Shown here: in pieces, positions 1-8,991 of the stretch
Layout of the letters: each line of letters opens with the position of its first letter
Numbering within the stretch: the first letter of the stretch is position 1
Assembly (NCBI RefSeq): GCF_031551385.1
Contig: NZ_JAVBNS010000034.1
Coordinates: 1 to 64,000, forward strand
DNA length: 64,000 bases
Source: Anaerosporobacter sp031551385
GTDB lineage: Bacteria > Bacillota > Clostridia > Lachnospirales > Lachnospiraceae
Direction of reading: 5' to 3'
Notes under the pieces: model-generated
Databases searched by the model: none
Seen by the model: the letters and a program-made list of their open reading frames with translations, nothing else
Told to the model about the DNA's origin: nothing
Program-made: the position numbers and the translations under genes

Positions 1-290
1 TCATTACAAGTAACTATTATGAGTTTACAAATCAAATTCTACAGAGGATAGATTACTCATCGATGAATCGAGGTTCTACGCAGCCACTTATAACTCAAGG
101 CGATTTGAACAAAGTCGTTGTTTTAATTCCAGACAATAACAGGCTTGTTGAATTTGAATCTATTGCTGGTGTTCTAATGGCTCAATACGAGGCAAATGTC
201 ATTGAAAATAAAGACTTATTAAATCTAAGAGACACATTACTGCCACGACTCATGTCCGGTGAGCTGGATGTATCCGAAATCGATATTTAA
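1..290 (+). CDS. Type I restriction specificity subunit HsdS, C-terminal fragment (partial, runs off the left edge)
   Basis: The frame is open from the first bases of the window to the TAA at 288-290, so the gene starts to the left. The visible ~95 residues are the end of a target-recognition domain followed by the conserved C-terminal helical region of HsdS (LLPRLMSG near the end is typical). HsdS chooses the DNA sequence recognised by the HsdM/HsdR complex. The fragment faces the minus-strand hsdS at 287-832 and the two stop codons overlap. That tail-to-tail layout is usual for invertible hsdS loci, where partial specificity genes are swapped by recombination. No recombinase is visible in the window. 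Confidence 0.8.
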   Translation, partial: ITSNYYEFTNQILQRIDYSSMNRGSTQPLITQGDLNKVVVLIPDNNRLVEFESIAGVLMAQYEANVIENKDLLNLRDTLLPRLMSGELDVSEIDI

Positions 291-832
291 GCCGCTAAAT
301 TATCGTTTATCGCTGTATTAATAGCAATCTTATCATCAATTATCTTTAATATATTCCCAATTCTTCTTTGTTCTCCTAACGGTGGAACAAATACTTCTAG
401 TTTTTGAATCACATCAACTTGAACTCTCTGTCTGCCCGATGATCCAACCATTGATTTAATTGCTGATTCTCGTACAAAAGGGCTACAAACCAAATAGTAA
501 ATATAATACGGATCAGAAATACCCTCTTTTGCTCTGAAAACAATATATTCAGTTGAACCAAAGCCTACTTCCTCGTCATTTAGCACATTAACCATTGCTG
601 TCTTACCATTTTCTAAACATGGTGTGATTCGTGCCATAATTGTATCTTTATTTCGGAATTTTGTACCTCCCGAGAACATTTCCTCTTCATAAGCTGATAT
701 ATCTCGACAAAATGGTTGAAGTTTATCCATACCTATCTTTTTGGCTAGTTGTCCCTTTGGAATACTTTCTCTCGGATTAAAATCAGCTATATCTGATAGA
801 ATCATTTTTTTCTTATCAAATTTCATACCCAA
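287..832 (-). CDS. hsdS: Type I restriction specificity subunit HsdS, half-length (one recognition domain)
   Basis: The 181-residue protein has one target-recognition domain and the conserved linker helix (PPLGEQRRIGNILKIIDDKI), then stops directly after INDNL. Full-length HsdS continues through a second recognition domain to about 400 residues, so this is a half-subunit. The second Met, at 826, is an alternative start. It overlaps the end of hsdM by 17 nt, so the two are co-transcribed. Its stop overlaps the stop of the opposite-strand hsdS fragment, which makes this junction the likely boundary of a DNA inversion. Half-length HsdS proteins can work as dimers in some systems; whether this one does cannot be read from the sequence. 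Confidence 0.85.
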   Translation of the reverse strand: MGMKFDKKKMILSDIADFNPRESIPKGQLAKKIGMDKLQPFCRDISAYEEEMFSGGTKFRNKDTIMARITPCLENGKTAMVNVLNDEEVGFGSTEYIVFRAKEGISDPYYIYYLVCSPFVRESAIKSMVGSSGRQRVQVDVIQKLEVFVPPLGEQRRIGNILKIIDDKIAINTAINDNLAA

Positions 833-2345
833 TCGCCCCCAACTTCTTTCTTATTTCATCTTCAAGCTCATGCGATTTCTCAAACATATCCGAAAGTTCA
901 GAAGTCAATCGTGTCATTTTCTCTTCAAATGGTTCCCCGTCATCCTCCTGCTCCTCTATTCCAACATATCGCCCTGGTGTTAATATATAGTCCTGCTTTT
1001 TAATATCTTCCAATGATGCAATTGCACAGAATCCTTTGACATCTTCCAGTGTACCATCCTGAAAATCCGAAAAAGTTTTAGCTAATCTATCGATATCACC
1101 TAAACTACCATCTTCCTGCACTCCTTCAGTAAAATCACGATGCTTACGATCCACCATATATCCAATTTTGCGAGCATCAATAAACAATGTTTTTCCCTTT
1201 TGTCTTTTATTCTTACTAATAAACCAAATAGTTACCGGTATTGTTACGCTATAGAATAGCTGTGTCGGCATTGCAATAATTCCTTCTATCAAATCAGCCT
1301 CTATTATTTTCTTTCTAATCTCTCCTTCACCACTCGTCTGGGAAGAAAGTGCTCCATTTGCAAGAACAAGGCCAATCTTTCCATTCGGTGCAAGATGATG
1401 AATCATATGCTGAATCCATGCATAGTTGGCATTCCCCGCTGGTGGTGCACCATATTTCCATCTAAGATCTTCCTTAAGCTTGTCTGCTCCCCAGTTCGAA
1501 AGGTTAAATGGCGGATTTGCCATAATAAAATCTGCTTTTAGTGATTTATGTAGGTCATTAAAAAATGTATCTGCCTGATATGGTCCGAAGTCTGCATCTA
1601 TTCCCCGAATTGCCATATTCATTTTAGCCATCTTCCATGTATCTGCATTAGATTCTTGCCCATATACTGAGATTCGTTCACGATTGCCACTATGTGCTTG
1701 TAGAAATTTTACCGACTGTACAAACATTCCACCTGATCCACAGCAAGGATCGTATACACGACAATTATCAAATGGTCGCAAAATAGCAACAATCGTTTTT
1801 ACTATACTAGATGGGGTATAAAATTCTCCACCTTTAACACCTTCGTAGGCTGCAAACTGCGCAATACAATACTCATATGTTCGTCCTAATAAATCTTTAC
1901 CCTCTTCTGCATTACCCATATCCATGTTTGTGAAGAGATCAACCACATTTCCTAAAACTCTTTTTTCTAAATCAGGACTTGCATAATTCTTTGGAAGAAC
2001 ATTCTTTAGAGTTTTATTCTCCGATTCTATTGCTCTCATTGCATCATCAATCACAGTTCCTATCTCTGGGGTATGTGCTGCTGAAACAATTGTACTCCAT
2101 CTTGCTTCTACTGGAACAAAAAATATATTGTCCTCTACATATGCATCTCTATCGTCCTCAAATCCATCACCTTCATCAACCAGTGCCTGATATTTCTTTT
2201 CAAAAGCACTTGAAATATATCGAAGGAAAATAAGACCCACAATTACCTTACGGTATTCTGCCGCTGGAATATGTCCCCATAGTTCACATGCCGCATCCCA
2301 TATTTGCGATTCAAATCCAATATTTATATTGTTTTTATCTGCCAT
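816..2345 (-). CDS. hsdM: Type I restriction-modification DNA methyltransferase subunit HsdM
   Basis: A 509-residue N6-adenine methyltransferase. It has an N-terminal helical HsdM domain (about 10-150), the SAM-binding motif DPCCGSGG (199-206) and the catalytic NPPF (277-280). The C-terminal stretch is acidic and probably helical, as expected for contact with HsdS. It methylates the recognition site to protect self DNA and is needed for cleavage with HsdR. hsdS follows with an overlap. No hsdR is in the window, so it must lie further left or be absent. A small XRE regulator lies immediately upstream on the same strand. Confidence 0.95.
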   Translation of the reverse strand: MADKNNINIGFESQIWDAACELWGHIPAAEYRKVIVGLIFLRYISSAFEKKYQALVDEGDGFEDDRDAYVEDNIFFVPVEARWSTIVSAAHTPEIGTVIDDAMRAIESENKTLKNVLPKNYASPDLEKRVLGNVVDLFTNMDMGNAEEGKDLLGRTYEYCIAQFAAYEGVKGGEFYTPSSIVKTIVAILRPFDNCRVYDPCCGSGGMFVQSVKFLQAHSGNRERISVYGQESNADTWKMAKMNMAIRGIDADFGPYQADTFFNDLHKSLKADFIMANPPFNLSNWGADKLKEDLRWKYGAPPAGNANYAWIQHMIHHLAPNGKIGLVLANGALSSQTSGEGEIRKKIIEADLIEGIIAMPTQLFYSVTIPVTIWFISKNKRQKGKTLFIDARKIGYMVDRKHRDFTEGVQEDGSLGDIDRLAKTFSDFQDGTLEDVKGFCAIASLEDIKKQDYILTPGRYVGIEEQEDDGEPFEEKMTRLTSELSDMFEKSHELEDEIRKKLGAIGYEI

Positions 2346-2420
2346 TTGTTATCTCCTTCATTTCCATATACAAACTTATAGTATCTCATTCTCAGTTTAC
2401 CATATTCAACTATCCTATTA

Positions 2421-2645
2421 TCAGGACTCATTCAGTTCTGGATACTTAATAATCTCCATCAATTCTCCAACTTGACATTGTAACACAGCACATATTCTAA
2501 TCAAAACATCTAAAGCAACCAACTTATTTTTCTTTAGTTTATCAAATGTGCTTGTACTAAGCTTTGCCGCCTTTCGCACATCTGCATTTGTCATATCTTT
2601 CTCAACAATCATAACAAATAATTTCTTATAGCTGATTTCCATCAT
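2421..2645 (-). CDS. Small XRE-family helix-turn-helix regulator
   Basis: A 74-residue single-domain DNA-binding protein. It matches the compact Cro/CI-type fold: ISYKKLF, then TNADVRKAAKLSTSTFDKL as the helix-turn-helix, then VLIRICAVLQCQVGELMEI. The start could be either of two adjacent Met codons (MMEIS). It lies about 75 bp upstream of hsdM on the same strand, so it is a plausible controller of the restriction operon, like the C proteins of some R-M systems. The target is inferred from position only. Confidence 0.8.
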   Translation of the reverse strand: MMEISYKKLFVMIVEKDMTNADVRKAAKLSTSTFDKLKKNKLVALDVLIRICAVLQCQVGELMEIIKYPELNES

Positions 2646-2752
2646 TTCACCTCTGATACTTTCATCAAAATACTAATAATGTTCAGTTTTAATTATACTA
2701 CTACTAATGAATTTTTTCCACCAAACCCTTTCGATTTCTCGAATGCTTTTTA

Positions 2753-3182
2753 TTATAATTCACATATGATATTCAGCCGATAAACTCCGCATCCATACAT
2801 CACCTCATTTTTCCATTCACTCTCCTCAAACAACTCAGCCCCCGCATACTGAATCCCGAGCTTATGCAAAACAATTTTATGAAGTTCCAAATTATATTTA
2901 ATATCATCAATCCAAAAACCAAAACAATCCCATTTTTTCTTTTTCTGACAAATAATCATACGCCCTATAATTATTTACAATATAATCTCTTATTTACTCT
3001 GCCCTTTCTTCTAATGCCAGCTCATATTCTCCCAACCTATCTTCATCAGATATTTCTTTCTTCTCGTCGTTATCCAATTGTATAAATTCACTTTGCAAAT
3101 CTGTTTTATTCAAATTATCCAACATTGGAACACCATCAAATGCTTCATATTCTAATTTTTCTGTTTGATCCACCACATGCAT
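2753..3182 (-). pseudogene. Two short unrecognised reading frames (2753-2959 and 2994-3182), probable remnants
   Basis: Two minus-strand frames of 68 and 62 residues with no domain I recognise. The right-hand one is very acidic (DNDEKKEISDEDRLGEYELALEERAE). They lie where a relaxase gene would lie relative to the mobC-like fragment at 3246-3383 and the oriT-like hairpin at 3493-3525. I read the stretch as decayed cargo of a second mobilizable element. They could also be small genes in their own right; neither has a convincing ribosome binding site. Confidence 0.3.
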
Positions 3183-3245
3183 AGCCGCTTCCAGATTTTC
3201 CTCGAGATAATTTATTCCAACATTTATCTACGGCTTCAATTCCCT

Positions 3246-3383
3246 CTTATCTCACTTTAGGATATCCAGTTTCTCCTGCGTTTCCATATGCCATTTCTGA
3301 AAATCACGAAATTCCGCTAACGACAACTTCACTGAAATTTTATGTTCCTTCAAGTCGGAACGATATCTTCTTCCATCTGGCAT
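3246..3383 (-). pseudogene. MobC-like relaxosome protein, N-terminal remnant
   Basis: The 45-residue frame reads MPDGRRYRSDLKEHKISVKL and continues SLAEFRDF before running into an unrelated tail. The stretch from RRYRSDLKEHKISVKLSLAEF lines up with the start of the intact MobC at 22614-22991 (KRKYLSCKKDCHVSLKLSEEDF). MobC is the small accessory protein that helps the relaxase open oriT. After about residue 28 the similarity stops, consistent with a frameshift in a run of T. An oriT-like hairpin lies about 110 bp upstream, the same spacing as at the intact copy. Confidence 0.5.
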
Positions 3384-3492
3384 AAATACGCCCTCCCTCT
3401 CTTTTATTTGTGCAAGTATTTCTGTTCAATCCCATGATTGATTCCTCACTTTCTCAATTACTCTGTTACTGATAAATCTTCTGTTGACAGTT

Positions 3493-3525
3493 TTTGCAAG
3501 CTACGGAAAAGGTCGGACCTTTTCC
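3493..3525. other. oriT-like hairpin, copy A (relict)
   Basis: The sequence TTTGCAAGCTACGGAAAAGG leads into a perfect 9-bp inverted repeat, GGAAAAGGT/ACCTTTTCC, around a 3-nt loop. The same word with only minor changes recurs at 23098-23130, upstream of the intact mobC-relaxase pair. The offset from the mobC start is almost identical (about 110 bp here, 107 bp there). This supports a relict transfer origin of a related element. The nick site cannot be assigned by eye. Confidence 0.55.
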
Positions 3526-3737
3526 TGAAAAAAATCGCACAAGCAATTATTTCTGCCTCTTGCCCATCATTTACTAACGTTTCTGCTGCATAGCACTACG
3601 TGAATGCCATTATATCATCAATATAAAATTCGTATAGATTCTCCTCGAATCGAAAATGAACTAGTTTCTTCTCTCTCATCAAATAATTTACAAATGGCTT
3701 TCTAGCAGTTGTAAATTGTTTCAAGGTTATCTACATA

Positions 3738-3782
3738 CAAAAAGACCTCATACAGAGAATCTCTCCTCTATACAAGGTCTAT
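3738..3782 (-). terminator. Rho-independent terminator
   Basis: The minus strand reads AGACCT, a loop rich in GAGAG, AGGTCT, then a T run. It lies in the debris zone right of the oriT-like hairpin and would stop transcription coming from the 4091-5563 gene. Confidence 0.6.
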
Positions 3783-4090
3783 AAAAATTCATTATTTTCT
3801 TCTTATTTCAAAGACAATTTTCAACATTTCCGCTGGAAGGCTTGAATACCTTTTTTAATTGAAACGAAATCGCCTGTATATTTTTTACATTTATTCAAAC
3901 TCAGCAAGTCCACCGCTCTTCTTAAACATCTTTGTTTAAGTTTCGTTCAGGAACTGCCTTTATTTTATCTCAATTACATATTTTATTCTGGCTTACTGAT
4001 TTTCTGTTGCCAAAGTGTTGCCATGTTTTTATTATAGTGGATGGCTATTAGAAAATCAACTATTTTAGCCTGCAAGTCTTATCCGTTTGG

Positions 4091-5563
4091 CTATTCCTTT
4101 AATATATATGTCCTGTTCCTATTTTCACCAGCACCAATAACATCATCCATTTTAGCTATAATCACCCTCGTTCTAGCAGAACTTAGTCCAATAGATTTAG
4201 CAATGTCGCTTGTTTTTGATTTTCCATTTTCCAGCAAATATTCTCTGATTTTATCCATGTTCTCTGCAGTTTTCTTCGCTTGCTTTTTATCGCTTGTTTT
4301 TTATCGCTTGTTTTTTATCGCTTGTTTTTATCGCTTGCTTTTTCTTAAATTCAAGTGACAAAATCGTACGATCTGGATCAAACCGTTCTTCAATCACAGG
4401 TTCTATCCAACCTTCATCTTTCCATACATTAAAGATATTCGGCACACCACTGCCAGCACGTTCGCCAATATTAATAAGATTGAACATTTTCATTAATGCC
4501 TTATTTCTTGGATCCGATTCACCACCCATTCTCATCTGTGCTTTTCCGGTACGAATATATCCTGGATTTTGGAAAATTAATTTATCAGGTTCTTTTAGAA
4601 TAACTACACCTCTAACGCCATAAAAATCAGTGTTAATCAAGCAATTTGCAAGCGCCTCTCTTAATGCCTCATGCACTGGTGTATCATCAATACGATCTCC
4701 TCCTTTTGTTTTGAAGGGAATCTTGATGTCTTTTGTGATTTTGTTATATACTCTAAAATAGAAATCACATATGTTACCAGACCACTCTCCCGAACTAGAC
4801 TGTAAACGATCCGTCCACCTTATTGTTGGATCAAGTGTTTCTCTATAATCCAAGAAATACTCCGGAAAATGTCTTATAATATTGAACTCATCTCCAAACA
4901 TCAACATGCCTGCAGCTGCTTATCTTCTTTAGAAATAGCGGCAGCTCCAATACTGCGTAAATATTCTGCATCATCTAGTCTTTCAAAAGGATGACCTGTC
5001 TTCAGTATTCTGTGTCGATTTCTGTATCCCTGTATCGTCTCGCTATTAAGGTCTGACATCTCGGCATCATCCAATACATCCATATCTACTGTATTTTCCG
5101 TCTGATCACGCAACATTGCCTTTACTTGGAGTCTGGTACATTTGTAATCACCAGAATTTGTTCTACGGTATGTTCCATTAAACATATCATTGTTAATATA
5201 TACTGGCTTCTGACTACGTTTTGCCATTGGAACTTCAATAACAATGATAATATCCGCATCTACTTCATATGTTTCAACATTAGCCTCTGACAGTAGATTA
5301 ATGTTTACCTTTTGAGGATTATGAAGCATGTTCCATAGATTATCCAATAGTTTTTCTTTATCTGCCACCTTTAACCCAGTAGTTTTCCAATGTTTATCAC
5401 TTTGTTCTCTTACACCAAGTATGATAACTCCACCATACGTGTTCGCATATGCTGAATATGTTTCCCACATATCGTTTGGCAGACCACCATTGGCTTTCTT
5501 AACCTCTCGACGATTATCCTCTTTGTATGAATCAAATTTTGTTATGTCGAATAGTTTTTCCAA
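4091..5563 (-). pseudogene. AlbA_2/RecG-like ATP-binding transcriptional regulator, broken by two frameshifts
   Basis: Three consecutive frames together make one typical AlbA_2 (Schlafen-type) regulator. Frame 1 (4901-5563) has the N-terminal AlbA_2 domain (EDNRREVKKANGGLP, YANTYGGVIILGV). Frame 2 (4287-4907) has the HATPase-like C-terminal half (EALREALANCLINTDF, GERAGSGVPNIFNVW). Frame 3 (4091 to about 4277) has the closing winged helix (GKSKTSDIAKSIGLSSARTR). The first shift, near 4905-4915, falls after KEDKQL, where relatives normally continue with HPTAAG. The missing bases fit a 13-nt deletion between short GCTGCA repeats; that ancestral sequence is my reconstruction. The second shift falls in the 14-nt tandem repeat at 4277-4344. 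Function is probably lost. Confidence 0.75.
4277..4344 (+). repeat. Tandem repeat of a 14-nt unit (CGCTTGTTTTTTAT), five units
   Basis: Units start at 4277, 4291, 4305, 4319 (13 nt) and 4332, the last and first with one or two changes. The array lies inside the AlbA_2-type gene and encodes KKQAIK-like residues. Because 14 is not a multiple of 3, gain or loss of a unit shifts the frame. The present number leaves the C-terminal winged helix out of frame. Adding one unit or removing two would restore it. Confidence 0.9.
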
Positions 5564-5582
5564 TCAATTCACCTCCCACACT

Positions 5583-5665
5583 TATTCTTCTAAATCAGCA
5601 ATACCATATTCCAAAAGCAACTCTTTTGCTTTCTTGATTCCATCCTCTGTAATATATATCCTTAG
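5583..5665 (-). pseudogene. C-terminal fragment of an unidentified protein
   Basis: A minus-strand frame reads YITEDGIKKAKELLLEYGIA and then DLEE before a stop, with no start. It looks like the end of a small winged-helix protein, but this is a guess. It sits immediately upstream of the broken AlbA_2-type gene and adds to the signs of decay here. Confidence 0.3.
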
Positions 5666-5710
5666 CTGTTCCCTGTGCCATCATGCATGTAACTTATATT
5701 TATGCAATAA

Positions 5711-6553
5711 TCATGCTTGCATTTTAAAGATTGTCTCGATAAACAAACCAGATGTTAACATGTACGAAAAAATTGTTAGTAATCCAAACATAATAATTAA
5801 ACCTACTATACTTTCTAACCACCTAGTTAAATAAATTATTTTTCTAATAAAAACGATCTCTATTTTAGAATCAATTTTAATCACCATAACTCTAAGTAGC
5901 ATAATTAATATAATGATAATTTCAATAACCACGACTAGCAATCCAAAGAAAACATAAATACTTGGCCAATATTCTTTTGGAGCTAATAAAAGTTTACTCA
6001 TGTTTATATCGTCTGGCATTTTTTCAATCAAATTTGGCAAAATCAATCCACTATAATATATATACATAGACACTATAATAGAAAAAATACTATATTTCAT
6101 CGTACTGCTTTGAATTCTATTAGTAAAGGCCGAGATGAAAATAAAAAAAGCCCCTAAACATATAAAAATGGCACTTGTAAAATAGAATATAGTTTGTACT
6201 TCAATTTGATGTTCTTGTAGCCATAAACTTCCCCAGCTTGAAATCAATATCACAATAAATAGTGTACCTCCCATATCAGCTGAAGAGGCGTTGCTCTTTT
6301 TGTTCCTCCTAGGAAATTTATAATTGGGAGTGGGAATAACTCTATACTCCGAGCCTATTTCGGGCTGCGCCTTCCAGACAGCTGAAAATTTATTTAAAGC
6401 TAGTCTTAGCTTTCCACTTTGATTACTTATCTTATTAAGAATAAGGCGCAGGCCCCAAAAAAGTAGTCCCGTAAACACGCCACTAACAATTCCCTCCGGT
6501 ATACTCTTAAAACAATCAATAAACCACTCTATAATATTTTTCAGAATTTCCAA
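5711..6553 (-). CDS. Multi-pass membrane protein of unknown function
   Basis: A 280-residue protein with about six hydrophobic segments: near 18-38, 95-113, 120-142, 152-172, 200-232 and 252-276. A charged cytoplasmic or external loop runs from 42 to 92 and holds an NYKFPRRNKK basic patch. I do not recognise a family. Codon use is as AT-rich as the surrounding accessory genes. It stands alone between the broken AlbA_2-type gene and the intergenic region that may mark the left end of the mobilizable element. A membrane effector in a defence island would fit the location, but nothing in the sequence proves it. Confidence 0.65.
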   Translation of the reverse strand: MEILKNIIEWFIDCFKSIPEGIVSGVFTGLLFWGLRLILNKISNQSGKLRLALNKFSAVWKAQPEIGSEYRVIPTPNYKFPRRNKKSNASSADMGGTLFIVILISSWGSLWLQEHQIEVQTIFYFTSAIFICLGAFFIFISAFTNRIQSSTMKYSIFSIIVSMYIYYSGLILPNLIEKMPDDINMSKLLLAPKEYWPSIYVFFGLLVVVIEIIIILIMLLRVMVIKIDSKIEIVFIRKIIYLTRWLESIVGLIIMFGLLTIFSYMLTSGLFIETIFKMQA

Positions 6554-7025
6554 TAAATATCCTCCTCTTATCTAATTGGATTATCTACCATATTTTTCTT
6601 TGCCTCTATTACATTATAAGCATTTTTACCCTAAAAATCAATTAGGTGCATACTGTGTGCTTTTTCTTATTTCAAGAAAACTCGCACCAACGGTGCAAGA
6701 AATAGCATTACCAGTTTTAATATAACAATGGCAACAAAAATTCCTTACTTTTGAGCATAATTAAGATAATATGAATATGACAGGCAATCTCAAAGACGAC
6801 CTGTCACATAAAATAACCTGTATTAAATTGATATTACTCAAACTCCCTAGCCATTCGCTTTAATGCGAATTTATTTGATATATTTACTATCATCTAATTG
6901 CTTTTAGTTCAGGAATTCTATGTATTATTTTGAGTATATTAAGCTTTGGGTATCATAGAGGTATCATCGTGTATCACAGATATTCTTTAATTCAAATACA
7001 GATTTTATCCAAAATATATACCCAG
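6554..7025. other. Intergenic region with possible left-end sites of the mobilizable element
   Basis: No gene is visible. It contains a palindrome ATTCGC-N6-GCGAAT (6853-6870) resembling the operators at 28358-28443, and two GGTATCA words 11 bp apart (6949 and 6960). The same pair with the same spacing recurs at 30628 and 30639 beside guaA. A weak inverted repeat TGACAGG/CCTGTCA lies near 6779-6808. Together these suggest an element boundary here. Confidence 0.45.
6949..6980. other. Possible left attachment/arm site (paired GGTATCA repeats)
   Basis: GGTATCATAGAGGTATCA at 6949-6966 matches GGTATCAAAAAGGTATCA at 30628-30645 at 16 of 18 positions. A third GTATCAC follows at 6971. Paired short direct repeats near element ends are typical integrase arm-binding sites. 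The core crossover sequence is not certain. Confidence 0.45.
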
Positions 7026-8990
7026 TTATTCTATCCACTCTAAAGGAATTAGTTTGTCTCCATTTTGCCATACACATACTTCATGTATTTCCTCAAGTTC
7101 TCCGTAAATTGATGAATCAGCATGTTCTAAAACAATTATCTGCATATTACCCTTCGTATTAGATATACACTTTGCCATAGTAGAAAAAATACTCTTCACC
7201 GCTTCTTTATCAACATCTTTTAAATTTTTAACCTCTATTTCATCGACATCTGAAAGATGTGGAAAATAAACCTGGCTTGGCTGATCAAACACAACAAAGT
7301 TTGGTACTGATGCTTGAAAAGTTGAAAAGAAAGATTGCAATCCCAAAATTGTCGAAATATGATATGCCAACCAGTTTGAACCACTTCCTATTTCCCATAG
7401 GTAATCTTTTCTTCCATCTTGACTGTCCACTTCAACCGTCAAATTTTTATAGTCGAGTTTAAACGGATCATTTGGACGTTCTGAATCAAGTGATTTTATT
7501 AATTCCATTTGTTTTACTGATACTCTTGTAATTGCACTGTCAATTTTTCTTTTTATAACTGACTCATCTACTACTTTTTTCAACTCATTAATTCTGATTT
7601 TTAATTTATTTATTTCTTCAGATAGTTCACCGTCTACCTCAAGAGAAGCAATTGTCTCACTTGCATACTCTATTTTCCCTAAGAATCTTGATATTCCATC
7701 CAATGTATATCTATTAGGATTTATATTCTCTGCATCAGCCTCTTGCTTTTTTCTAGATTCTTCGATTTTAATCCTTTTTTGAATGGATACTAGTTCTTCA
7801 GTTAATCTCTGAATCTCCCCTTTTACAAAATCATATTCTCTTTCAAAAGCAGCTGGAACATCTTCCAATTGCTTCTTTTTATTTTTTGCTTCTTTCAATC
7901 TAGTAAAATACAAATTTCTTTGATGGTTGTCATCATCACATTTTTGTTGACAAACAGGGCAAATATGCCCCTTTTTCGCTCTTTCATCAAGCCAAGAAGT
8001 AATATTTAATCTTTCAATTTGAATAGTTAAAGCATCTCTATACTCATTTATACTTTTTGTCAATTGTGACATTTCTATATAACGATTCTTATATTTTGTA
8101 AGTTCCAAAGCAATTGAATTCTCAGATTCTCTTAGTTTTACTATTTCTTGTGAACTATTGAAAATACTGTCGCTCTTTATTATTTTTCCTTCTGTATTGG
8201 TTCTTACTAGCTCTTCCATCTCTTTTAACTGACTTTCAAAACTAATATTTCTACTAGATTCTTCTATCAGCCCCAGCTCAATGGCCACCGACATCCAGCC
8301 CTTTATCTCATCTTCCCATCGAGTTGTCAACTGACACAACTTCTCATAATCGCTCTCTTTTTTCTTTAACTGCCTTTGTAAATCCGATAATTCTTGACGT
8401 GCAGATAGCACTTCAGGTGTTATCGCACCCAAAACATAAGGAAAGATATTAATCAATTTATTTCTATGTTCTGTCTTGTCAGTTTTATAAAACAAAATAT
8501 TTGCATTAGCAACAACATTTTGCGGTTGGAAACAAAATGACATTAAGTCTCTAAAAGCAGGACGACTTCCATAATACCCCTCATCTGTGTCTATAAAACT
8601 TAATTTGGAATATTCGTCTAAAAACCGCTTAACACTCTGACAGGTTGCGTTCTTTTCCGGTGTATTCGGAATCTCAATGTTTTCATCCTGAATCAACATC
8701 ATCTCGCTAGTAGATTTTTGTAATCCAGGTTCTTTTCTCGCAAATAGAGCCCTGCCCTTTTCAAGCTTGACAACTACACCAAACCAACTGCATGCTTTTC
8801 TTATTGTTTGAGTGGGTATATAACAATCACCACTTGCCAAACAATAATCAATTATAGGTATAATTGCTGACTTTCCTGTTCTAGAATCACCAGTAATCAC
8901 ATTAACTGTATTGGTATTAAAATCTATAACCTTATATTCAAATTTTTCATTTTTAGGCCATAATATCAGTTTTTCTATTTGAAACTGCAT
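7026..8990 (-). CDS. ABC-3C system ATPase, SMC/Rad50-like (DUF3732 family)
   Basis: A 654-residue SMC-like ATPase. The Walker A GDSRTGKS is at 34-41, two long coiled-coil stretches run about 190-310 and 350-480, and a zinc-hook-like CPVCQQKC near 340 joins them. A late Walker B-like segment FVVFDQPSQV lies near 570. This layout is characteristic of the DUF3732 ATPase of ABC three-component (ABC-3C) conflict systems, where it is thought to sense invading nucleic acid and control an effector. The next two genes upstream are the expected middle component and effector, packed with almost no spacing (the start is 2 nt from the previous stop). The ligand and trigger are unknown. Confidence 0.85.
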   Translation of the reverse strand: MQFQIEKLILWPKNEKFEYKVIDFNTNTVNVITGDSRTGKSAIIPIIDYCLASGDCYIPTQTIRKACSWFGVVVKLEKGRALFARKEPGLQKSTSEMMLIQDENIEIPNTPEKNATCQSVKRFLDEYSKLSFIDTDEGYYGSRPAFRDLMSFCFQPQNVVANANILFYKTDKTEHRNKLINIFPYVLGAITPEVLSARQELSDLQRQLKKKESDYEKLCQLTTRWEDEIKGWMSVAIELGLIEESSRNISFESQLKEMEELVRTNTEGKIIKSDSIFNSSQEIVKLRESENSIALELTKYKNRYIEMSQLTKSINEYRDALTIQIERLNITSWLDERAKKGHICPVCQQKCDDDNHQRNLYFTRLKEAKNKKKQLEDVPAAFEREYDFVKGEIQRLTEELVSIQKRIKIEESRKKQEADAENINPNRYTLDGISRFLGKIEYASETIASLEVDGELSEEINKLKIRINELKKVVDESVIKRKIDSAITRVSVKQMELIKSLDSERPNDPFKLDYKNLTVEVDSQDGRKDYLWEIGSGSNWLAYHISTILGLQSFFSTFQASVPNFVVFDQPSQVYFPHLSDVDEIEVKNLKDVDKEAVKSIFSTMAKCISNTKGNMQIIVLEHADSSIYGELEEIHEVCVWQNGDKLIPLEWIE

Positions 8991-8991
8991 G

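Larger units (their letters stand above)
3384..4090. other. Degenerate intergenic stretch with an oriT-like hairpin, a terminator and gene debris
   Basis: There is no intact gene. It holds the oriT-like hairpin (3493-3525) and a strong minus-strand terminator hairpin (3738-3782). Minus-strand frames also look like decayed coding DNA: a block reading KKLVHFRFEENLYEFYIDD near 3610-3665, and pieces reading VPERNLNKDV and KKSGGLAEFE in different frames near 3895-3960. I cannot name the parent proteins. Confidence 0.5.

Noticed and set aside
4041..4358. Plus-strand frame of 105 residues
   Set aside because: It is antisense to the winged-helix tail and 14-nt repeat of the AlbA_2-type pseudogene and is hydrophobic only because of T-rich codons.
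6779..6808. TGACAGG/CCTGTCA inverted repeat as a terminator
   Set aside because: The loop is long and no T run follows on either strand.
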